DNA of 35,282 nucleotides from Singulisphaera sp. (GTDB taxonomy: Bacteria > Planctomycetota > Planctomycetia > Isosphaerales > Isosphaeraceae). The notes under the pieces are model-generated. The model saw only the letters and a list, made by a program, of their open reading frames with translations. It was not told the origin of the DNA and did no database searches. Shown here one piece after another: positions 1 through 6,290 of this stretch; positions within the stretch are counted from its first letter, which is position 1, and each line of letters begins with the position of its first letter. The stretch lies in contig DAIDJG010000259.1 of NCBI GenBank assembly GCA_027451445.1, forward strand, positions 1-35,282, written 5' to 3'. Made by a program: the position numbers and the translations under genes.

Positions 1-912
1 GTCACCACCGAACGCGATGTTCGTGCACTCATCGGTCGGAATGGGGATGAACTCGATCAACCGACCGTCGGGCGTGAAGATGTACACCCCCGCGGTGGGG
101 TGCTCCTGGGTTTCAGCGGGCGGATTCGACCTGTTCAACCCGGCGGCAACGAAAATCCGGCCTTCCGAGTCGAGCTTCACACCGTCCGGTCCTCGCGTCG
201 TTCCCCAGTCGTGGATCAGAGTTCGACTCGACGAATCGACCGATCCATCGTCGTTGAGTCGAAACCGCCAGAGCTTCCGAGCACCTCCCACGACGTTATT
301 ATTGTTATCCGCAACGTAGAGAAAGCGATCGTCGCGCGAGACGGCAAGCCCATTGGCACGCTGCACCTCGTGGCCGATCACCCGGGACACGGTGCCGTTG
401 GGATCGATGCGGTAGACTCCTTCAACGGTGCGCCCTTGTAAATCGACCATCTCCATTCCGCTCCGGTCCCCGTAACGCGGGTCGGAAAAGTAGATCCGGC
501 CTTTGGAGTCGATCGCCAGGTCGTTGGGCTGATTGAATCGTTTCCCGTCAAAGCGATCGGCGAGCGAGGAGAGACGACCGTCCTTTTCGAGCCGGCTGAC
601 ACGTCTTGCGACGGGCTCGCAGATCACCAAACGGCCGTCATGATCGAACAGGAGTCCGTTCGACCCCGCGTCTCGGCGGTAAATCGTCATCATTCCTTCG
701 CGCGAACGGCGATAGATGTGACCATCTCCGCTGGTCAGCAGACCGAGCTCCCGATGCCACACCGGGCCCTCGCCGGCCCCTTTTTTTTCGAGCAAGACCG
801 GTCTTGCTCCAGGAGCCATCACGGCCGATTCCCCGGCCGCCGCCGTCGCGCTGATCAACACGAATCCCGTCAGCGCAAGCCAGGTCCGCGATGCAGTCGA
901 GCGAGGGATCAT
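1..912 (-). CDS. SMP-30/gluconolactonase-like exported protein (3' end beyond window)
   Basis: The minus strand is open from an ATG at 910-912 to the window edge, giving 304 residues without a stop. Residues 1-26 look like a Sec signal peptide (basic start, hydrophobic core, ATAAAG). The body carries SMP-30/LRE beta-propeller motifs: an early acid in GAGEGPVW, then FNQPNDLAIDSKGRIYFSDP (metal-ligand Asn/Asp region), ANGLAVSRDDRFLYVADN, and GPDGVKLDSEGRIFVAAG near the visible end. Family members are calcium- or zinc-dependent lactonases or esterases acting on sugar lactones; the substrate here is unknown. It lies 54 bases after the glycosidase-like gene on the same strand, so it is probably the last visible gene of a three-gene operon. 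The start codon is supported by the signal peptide; the ribosome site is weak. Confidence 0.85.
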   Translation of the reverse strand, partial: MIPRSTASRTWLALTGFVLISATAAAGESAVMAPGARPVLLEKKGAGEGPVWHRELGLLTSGDGHIYRRSREGMMTIYRRDAGSNGLLFDHDGRLVICEPVARRVSRLEKDGRLSSLADRFDGKRFNQPNDLAIDSKGRIYFSDPRYGDRSGMEMVDLQGRTVEGVYRIDPNGTVSRVIGHEVQRANGLAVSRDDRFLYVADNNNNVVGGARKLWRFRLNDDGSVDSSSRTLIHDWGTTRGPDGVKLDSEGRIFVAAGLNRSNPPAETQEHPTAGVYIFTPDGRLIEFIPIPTDECTNIAFGGD

Positions 913-966
913 GAGTCGTCAAACCCCTGGGAACGAGGTGAAGTGTTCCACCGAGTGCCAAGGCAA

Positions 967-2178
967 TCACTTTGCCTCTGCCGGCGTGATCCGGTACAGG
1001 TGGACGTCGTAGGCCGCGAAGTCGTCCCGGAACCGACCGTCTCGAACATCGATCGTCCGTCCCTCTCCCAGAACCTCCGCCCTCCCGTCGCCAGGCAGAT
1101 CGCGGAGCTCGAACGATCCCTGAGCCGGTTTGTTGCGCATGCCGACGGCGAACACGTAGGTCGAGCCGTTGGCGCGTTTGACCATCAGATCGATCGGAAC
1201 GTCGGCCACGGACGATTGAACAACTCCACCACTGACGACGCGTGGGCTGTCGAGGACCGGTGCCAGTTCGTGAATCTGCCGGTTCAGTGCCGTGACCGCG
1301 GCCAGCATTTCGGGATCATCGAGCAAAGCGTGCTCGTTGAACTTGGGCTGAAACTGGTGCACGAAGTAGATCAAACCGCGCGAGCCATGGACGAGCGCCA
1401 TCCAGACCTCGGCCCGCACCTGATGAGGGGTGGCCTTGGTTTTGGCGTCTCCGATATGCGTGCATTCGATGCAATTCCAGATAATCTTCTTGCCGTCCGT
1501 CCATTTAAAGAGCCGGTCCACGCCCTTCGGCACGTACCAGAGGAATTCCGCGCCATCCGGCCGATCGAGACCAGCGACCGGATACACGTCAAACGAAACG
1601 ATGTCGCCCCCGCGCGTGTACGTGAGGTAGTCGTCAAGCTTGCCCTGCGGCCCGCGTCCTTTCCACGCATCGTTCGCGACCCCCTGCCCGAGGTTCAGCA
1701 TGATGGGCCGCGTGGGATCCTGAGCGCGAAGTTTCGCGTAGTCGTCAACGATCCGACTGGGAGGAATCGGAGGCCCATAGCTCCGTCGTCCGTTCTTGCG
1801 GTCGACCACCTCTTGAGCGTTGTCCGGTTCATCGCCGTGCATCCAGCCGACGATCGTGGAGTCGTCCCGATGCGCGAGCCCAACGGCGTTTTGCTCGCAA
1901 ATCACCGGCATTCCGGCGGCCTTGAGCGCAGTAAGTTGACCCTCGGTCGGCCCCTTCCAGAGCCCAACGTACAGGTTGATCCCCGCTCGCTTGTAGCTTG
2001 CCGCGTTTCGCGGATCCTGAAGCCAGACGGCAATGGGAAAGTAACCCGGGTCGGATGATGGCCCCGCGGACCAAACGGCGTAGGGGGACTTCGTCGCGGA
2101 ATCCTCGCCCGCACGGCCATTCGCCGACAGAGATGCGACGGCCAAGATGGCCGTAAAGGCGTAAAGGTAGTACCTCAT
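967..2178 (-). CDS. Exported TIM-barrel glycoside-hydrolase-like protein
   Basis: This is a 403-residue protein with a Sec signal peptide (MRYYLYAFTAILAVASLSA). I do not recognise a named family with certainty. The pattern is that of a beta/alpha-barrel glycosidase: a front segment FPIAVWLQDP, then INLYVGLWKGP, a GWMHGDEPDN loop with a candidate acid/base at E117, IVSFDVYPVAG, and KKIIWNCIECTH with a candidate nucleophile at E238, followed by EVWMALVHGSRGLIYFVHQF. A small beta-rich C-terminal region (from about residue 320) resembles the sandwich domain that ends GH42/GH5-like enzymes. The assignment of catalytic residues is inference. It sits between the B3 metallo-beta-lactamase (63 bases upstream) and the SMP-30 gene (54 bases downstream), so all three exported proteins are probably co-transcribed. 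Confidence 0.7.
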   Translation of the reverse strand: MRYYLYAFTAILAVASLSANGRAGEDSATKSPYAVWSAGPSSDPGYFPIAVWLQDPRNAASYKRAGINLYVGLWKGPTEGQLTALKAAGMPVICEQNAVGLAHRDDSTIVGWMHGDEPDNAQEVVDRKNGRRSYGPPIPPSRIVDDYAKLRAQDPTRPIMLNLGQGVANDAWKGRGPQGKLDDYLTYTRGGDIVSFDVYPVAGLDRPDGAEFLWYVPKGVDRLFKWTDGKKIIWNCIECTHIGDAKTKATPHQVRAEVWMALVHGSRGLIYFVHQFQPKFNEHALLDDPEMLAAVTALNRQIHELAPVLDSPRVVSGGVVQSSVADVPIDLMVKRANGSTYVFAVGMRNKPAQGSFELRDLPGDGRAEVLGEGRTIDVRDGRFRDDFAAYDVHLYRITPAEAK

Positions 2179-2241
2179 CAGGACTCGCAGCCTCGGGTAG
2201 GAGCACGGATTCAGAACGCGTGAGATCAGCGACGGGCATCC

Positions 2242-3093
2242 TTATTGTCGCGACGATTCGCGAGCCGCCTTCTGTTCGGCGAGCGTCGCGCGGAAAGCCT
2301 TTTCCTTTTCCGTCACGTAGGCGCGGTATCCGTCAGGATCGATGAACGGATTCTTTGTGGGATCCTTCTTGCCTCGTTCGTACTTCTCGATCATCCCGTA
2401 GTAGCCGCCATGAGCGCCGAGGAAGATGTCACATGGTAGGGCTTTGAGAATGGAGAACGTCTTCGCGTAATCGTCGGCGATCTCGGGATAGTCCTTGTTG
2501 TCGACGAGCCGGAAGCCTGGATTCACGTTCGGGCTTCCAATGACGACTACATCGCGGGCTTTCCCATCCTCGGTTACGCGCCAGGTCCAGGTGGTGCAAC
2601 CCTTGGTGTGTCCGGGCGTACGTCTGGCGATCAGGGTTACACCGCCCAGCTTCACTTCGTCACCGTCTTCGAGCACCCGGTCGACAGGGCAAGGAGTCCA
2701 GCGGCTTCGGGTGTAGAGGTATTGTCCTTCGCCCCCCGATGCGATCACCTTATCGTCGCCCCTCATGACGTAGACCTTCGCGCCGGTCAACTCCCTCGCC
2801 AGCGCATGGCCGGCCACATGGTCCGAGTGAGCATGGCTCGCGAGAAGGATCTTGATATCCCGCATCTTGAACCCAAGCGACTCGACGCCCGTCCGAATCA
2901 GCGGAACGGTCTGCTCGAAACCGCTATTGATCAGGATATGACCTTCGGGGGTCGTGATGAGGTAGGTCGCGAGATCCTTCGAGCCCACGTAGTAGACGTT
3001 TCCGATGACCTTGTGAGCGGGAAAGGGCTCGTACCAGGGGTTTTGGCCGACAACAGCCATCAAGACAATCGCAGGGAACGCGGTGGTGAGCAT
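2242..3093 (-). CDS. Subclass B3 metallo-beta-lactamase (exported)
   Basis: The protein is 283 residues long, with a short signal peptide (residues 1-16). All zinc ligands of subclass B3 are present: HAHSDH at 87-92 (standard H116, H118, D120, H121), H162 in PGHTKGCTTWTW (H196) and H228 in FLGAHGGYYG (H263). The B3-typical ALPCD segment precedes the last histidine. B3 enzymes hydrolyse penicillins, cephalosporins and carbapenems in the periplasm, but environmental homologues may act on lactones or other amides, so the substrate is inferred. The frame is open upstream to an ATG at 3159. I prefer ATG 3091-3093 because AAGGAG lies 10 bases before it and the signal peptide begins there. It leads the operon with the glycosidase-like and SMP-30 genes. 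Confidence 0.9.
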   Translation of the reverse strand: MLTTAFPAIVLMAVVGQNPWYEPFPAHKVIGNVYYVGSKDLATYLITTPEGHILINSGFEQTVPLIRTGVESLGFKMRDIKILLASHAHSDHVAGHALARELTGAKVYVMRGDDKVIASGGEGQYLYTRSRWTPCPVDRVLEDGDEVKLGGVTLIARRTPGHTKGCTTWTWRVTEDGKARDVVVIGSPNVNPGFRLVDNKDYPEIADDYAKTFSILKALPCDIFLGAHGGYYGMIEKYERGKKDPTKNPFIDPDGYRAYVTEKEKAFRATLAEQKAARESSRQ

Positions 3094-3103
3094 AAGTCGC
3101 GAG

Positions 3104-3109
3104 CTCCTT
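3104..3109 (-). promoter_or_regulatory. Ribosome binding site of the B3 metallo-beta-lactamase
   Basis: On the minus strand AAGGAG is followed by 10 bases and ATG 3093. It favours this start over the upstream in-frame ATG at 3159, which would put a hydrophilic stretch ahead of the signal peptide. Confidence 0.6.
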
Positions 3110-3266
3110 GGAGTTGGTTTGATGCCCACGCGCGAGCCCTTCAGGCGTGGCGTCTGCACCGAACCGAATTCAATCCGATCCTGGCACCGGACTCAAGGGA
3201 GTGGGTACCGCAAGCCATTTTGTGTCTCGGAACACCGACGCCGCTCGTCGCTCCCTCCTACGGGGA

Positions 3267-3295
3267 TTGGTAAAGCGCGCATTCTGTGTGATACT
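3267..3295 (+). promoter_or_regulatory. Possible sigma70-type promoter for the YkgJ-like gene
   Basis: TTGGTA (3267-3272) and GATACT (3290-3295) are separated by 17 bases, each matching the consensus at four of six positions. The start codon follows at 3351, which would leave a leader of roughly 50 bases. This is pattern matching only; planctomycete promoters are poorly characterised. Confidence 0.3.
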
Positions 3296-3350
3296 GGTTG
3301 CTCCACGAATTCGTTGACCAAATCCGCTCACTTCGCGTCGACGCGGGCTT

Positions 3351-3695
3351 ATGGTTCCCAAAGCCGATGAACTCCCGGTGATCAAATCGTGCGACGGCTG
3401 TGGCGCCTGTTGTCAGGTTGTCACGCGCCCGCCGTTTTACCAGGTCTTCCAGGAGAACGGCGAAGAAGCCTGGGAACGACTGCGCCGGGATCGTCCCGAC
3501 CTCATGGCCGAATTGTCGGCTGATTACTGCCAGAGCCAGCAGAACGGCGGCCCCTTCTTCGGCACGCCCTGCCTTTGGTACGACCCGTCGACCCAACGTT
3601 GCCGCCACTACGACTACCGGCCGCGAGCGTGTCGCGAGTTCGAAATCGGAAGCCGCGATTGCCTCGACGCCCGACGCAGGGCCGGCATCCATTAA
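3351..3695 (+). CDS. YkgJ family cysteine-cluster protein
   Basis: This small protein of 114 residues has the CxxCxxCC cluster (C14, C17, C20, C21) near the N-terminus, then C60, C74 in TPCLWYD, C84, C94 in YRPRACREF and C104. This matches the YkgJ/UPF0153 family, called zinc- or iron-chelating by its cysteine pattern; members are thought to bind a metal or Fe-S cluster, with no settled function. There is no signal peptide, so it is presumably cytoplasmic. It is transcribed divergently from the metallo-beta-lactamase operon and converges on the MazG-like gene. It appears to be a single-gene unit. Fold family is confident; role is unknown. Confidence 0.85.
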   Translation: MVPKADELPVIKSCDGCGACCQVVTRPPFYQVFQENGEEAWERLRRDRPDLMAELSADYCQSQQNGGPFFGTPCLWYDPSTQRCRHYDYRPRACREFEIGSRDCLDARRRAGIH

Positions 3696-3764
3696 GGGCT
3701 CGCGTAGAAACAACGCCTAAAAATCAAAATATCAACGCGCTTCATGTTTTAGAGAAATTATAAT

Positions 3765-3840
3765 CTTCGTTCCCTTCTGTTCAAGCCTCTCCCACTCGGC
3801 GAAAACTAACATTGAACAGAAGGAAACAAAGGCAACGAAG
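3765..3840. terminator. Inverted repeat between convergent genes, likely bidirectional terminator
   Basis: A perfect 12-bp inverted repeat (CCTTCTGTTCAA at 3773-3784, complement at 3812-3823) encloses a 27-base loop. Outer 7-bp arms CTTCGTT (3765-3771) and AACGAAG (3834-3840) also pair, with a 10-base bulge on the right side. It lies between the stops of the YkgJ-like (plus) and MazG-like (minus) genes in an A/T-rich patch. There is no clean U-tract, so classical rho-independent activity is uncertain. Confidence 0.4.
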
Positions 3841-3897
3841 ACCCGGATTCGATGCCTTGATCAACTTCAGTTTGTAAACGTTATTTCGGAGCAGCGC

Positions 3898-4302
3898 CTA
3901 ATCGGATCGTGCGCCATCGTCGGCGGGCGACTGGTAGCTCGTGTACTTGTCCGGTCGTCCGAATGATTGTTCGACCGGATATTTGATTGCGGCGAGTCCA
4001 ACCTTCTCCTGAAGCGAATGCGCAAGATCCACCTGGCAGACATCAGCCAGGCGGAGCAAGAGCCACAAGCAGTCCGCAAACTCGTGACCGAGTTCCTGTC
4101 GCGTCTTCACATCGTCCAGGTGTTTTTGGATCTCTTCGTGCGTGCGGTAGCGAAAGTATTCGAGGACCTCACCCACTTCGCATACCAACGCCAGCGCGAG
4201 GTCCTTGGGATGATGGAACTGTTCCCAATTCCGTTCGCGCGAGAAGCCCCGCACAAGGTCCTTCAGTTCGTGGATCGTGGTCTGATCATCCTGCATGATC
4301 AC
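3898..4302 (-). CDS. MazG-like nucleotide pyrophosphohydrolase (dCTPase/RS21-C6 type)
   Basis: The protein has 134 residues. The all-alpha NTP-PPase signature is complete: EVGE (E42, E45) followed by EFAD (E74, D77), the magnesium-binding ExxE...ExxD arrangement. The flanking NWEQFHHPKDLALAL and LEYFRYRT resemble the short RS21-C6/dCTP pyrophosphatase group rather than full-length two-domain MazG. Such enzymes cleave (d)NTPs, often modified or non-canonical ones, to monophosphate and pyrophosphate in the cytoplasm. It begins 22 bases after the Tat-exported hydrolase stop on the same strand, so the two are probably co-transcribed, though their functions look unrelated. A second ATG lies two codons in (4296); a GAGAG stretch upstream supports the first. 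Confidence 0.85.
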   Translation of the reverse strand: MIMQDDQTTIHELKDLVRGFSRERNWEQFHHPKDLALALVCEVGEVLEYFRYRTHEEIQKHLDDVKTRQELGHEFADCLWLLLRLADVCQVDLAHSLQEKVGLAAIKYPVEQSFGRPDKYTSYQSPADDGARSD

Positions 4303-4324
4303 TCTCTCGCGAGAACGAAGGCGG

Positions 4325-5215
4325 TCATTTCGAGGACTCGCGCGCAGCCTCAGGGCCGGCGTACTCGAGGATGAAATTCACGATGGGTGTCGGGTCATCC
4401 AGTCCGTGTGGATGATGCCCAACGCCTTTCTTGATAATCAACGTGATCGACCCGCCGAGCTTTTTGTACCGCTCGGCGACGACGGCCGTGTTCTCGTCGT
4501 AGGGAACGACATCATCGGCGTCGCCGCAGACATGGATCAAAGGGATTTTGGCGTCGGCAAGCGGCTTGAGACGATCGACTGGATTTTTGTCGTAGGCTAA
4601 TGCCTCCGCTTCGGACGCAAAGTGATAGTCCTGGATCAGCTTCTTCCAGTCGCCCGCGCTCCCTTTGCCTTTTCCCTTTCCGGCAGGCCAGCTCTTGAAG
4701 TCGCAAACCGGTGCATCCGCGTAAATGCACGCGACGCGCTCTGGGTGTTCGGCGGCCCAGTTGAAACAGTAAAGACCACCCCGGCTCAGCCCTTCCAAAG
4801 CCGGTTTGCGCGCGAGTCCATGCTCCCCGGTCAAAACGCGATAGAACACGTCCCAGTGCGCCAGTGCGTCGGGACATCCAAAGGTGTTGCCAACGTCGAT
4901 ATAGACGACGTGGAAGCCTTTCGACAGCAGGGCGAGGTCGGTCTCGGGTCGGTGTCCGAAGAATTCCGCGCGCCAGATCCAAGGGTTTCCCGGAGCGGCG
5001 ATCTTGGGCGTTACCACGAGAGCGGGTCGAGAGTCGACCACGAAATCGAACCGCTCATACCCTTGCCATTCGGTTTTCTTCCCGGGAAAGCGCGGAGCTT
5101 CCGCGAGCTCTGGGAATGCGCCATGGGCCGCAGCCATCGCGGTCATCGATGCGCCGAAGGCCAGGAATCGGCGTCTGGTCGGTTTGAGCCAATCGCCACG
5201 TCGCCGCGTTGCCAT
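4325..5215 (-). CDS. Tat-exported alpha/beta hydrolase
   Basis: From ATG 5215 the protein has 296 residues and begins with a twin-arginine signal (TRRRFLAFGASMTAMAAAHG). The alpha/beta hydrolase triad is visible: the nucleophile elbow GLSRGG (serine), the acid in HVCGDADDVVPYDEN, and the histidine in KGVGHHPHG near the C-terminus. The order and spacing suit an esterase or acyl-peptidase-like hydrolase; the substrate cannot be inferred. The frame is open to 5275, but the region before 5215 has no signal features, and GAGGG precedes the chosen ATG. It is the first gene of a probable pair with the MazG-like gene 22 bases downstream. Confidence 0.8.
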   Translation of the reverse strand: MATRRRGDWLKPTRRRFLAFGASMTAMAAAHGAFPELAEAPRFPGKKTEWQGYERFDFVVDSRPALVVTPKIAAPGNPWIWRAEFFGHRPETDLALLSKGFHVVYIDVGNTFGCPDALAHWDVFYRVLTGEHGLARKPALEGLSRGGLYCFNWAAEHPERVACIYADAPVCDFKSWPAGKGKGKGSAGDWKKLIQDYHFASEAEALAYDKNPVDRLKPLADAKIPLIHVCGDADDVVPYDENTAVVAERYKKLGGSITLIIKKGVGHHPHGLDDPTPIVNFILEYAGPEAARESSK

Positions 5216-6290
5216 TGCCACCCTCGAATTTTGTAACGTCCGTTCCGTCGCTACCCGAGCGAACATTCTAAACAAGTCCTACCAGAATGGCAGATGCGAG
5301 ATGCAAGCTGACAGACGAGGCCTTGTGGAATACTGCGCGAGCCGAGAAACCAGGCTCTCACCGCGCTTTCGGCATCGGCCATTTGGCATCTTGAATTTGG
5401 CATCTGTCATGAACCTAGCGGCTATAAAAAGCCGCAAAAAGCAATCACGATGCCATAACTCCTTGCGCCTCCTGATCTTCCGAATAGCCGGCCAAATTGT
5501 CCATTCGGTAATTCGGAACCCCTTGTTAGCCTTCGGGTTCCGAATTACCGAATGGGGGCGCGCACATGCGCACGTTCGTTTTGGGCTGTTGTCGCGACCG
5601 ACTCATCGTTGCGCACGCTCGTAGCCAGCGCGATCGTCCCGTGAATGAAGGGCGCTCGAAACGGGTGTCGTGTGCCTCGATTGTCCGGTGTGTGTGTCCC
5701 TCATGAATCGTATCCCCTTGCATGCGGCAGCGTCCCCTGCGAGACAGGTCTGCACATTGCCGTGAAGCGACAGACTCAAGAGCCGCCGTCGAATCGGAAC
5801 TTCGCCGGCATCCGTTACCCGGGACAGCGAGGAGGTATACGGGACGCGCACAACTCCCTATCTATATGCTCCGGGTAACTTGCTAGCTCTTGCCATCCCG
5901 GCTGGTGATTCGACGCGGTGTTTTCCGGGGTTCCGCGCTATTTTTGCGTGGTAAGTTTTTCGTCAAAGATGACGGTTGACCGCTCACAAGGCGCGTGGTT
6001 CGCTTCGGCAAACCATGACCTGGAGCTGAGACCTGGGAAACCTACCCCAAGGGGGACATGAAGATGGAAGACCGGGAGCCGGTTCCCGCATTTGTTGAGA
6101 TCGCTCACCGGAGTTGAACGGATCGCAATCGAGCGAGATGGTGTCGCACCGCCGATCAACGCCAGGCCGATCCCGTCACGTCGTTGCCTTTCCGGCGAAC
6201 TTCGGACCCGTTAGATTAGGGCGATTCTCGTCAGTCCCGCACGCTTGGACTGCCGATCGCTGTCGACCTTCCCGCGGGAGTGATCACGCA
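5216..6290. other. Divergent intergenic region, 1.1 kb, repeat-bearing
   Basis: No convincing gene lies between the hydrolase (minus) and the propeller dehydrogenase (plus). The left part (about 5285-5560) is A/T-richer than its surroundings and holds short degenerate repeats built on GGCAGATGC / GGCATCTG, a small hairpin GCGGCT-ATAAAA-AGCCGC (5418-5435) and a long perfect hairpin (5501-5555). The right part is unremarkable except for a 19-codon reading frame at 6058-6117 behind AAGGGGG. Promoters of both flanking genes must lie here, but I could not identify them. Confidence 0.5.
5501..5555. repeat. Perfect 21-bp inverted repeat (hairpin)
   Basis: Arms 5501-5521 and 5535-5555 are exact reverse complements (CCATTCGGTAATTCGGAACC plus one C) around a 13-base loop. 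There is no T-run after either arm, and no gene ends nearby, so it is not an evident terminator. It looks like a mobile palindromic element or the remains of one. Confidence 0.75.

Noticed and set aside
640-2058. Plus-strand open frame of 472 codons opposite the SMP-30 and glycosidase-like genes
   Set aside because: It is the antisense shadow of two genes with signal peptides and family motifs.
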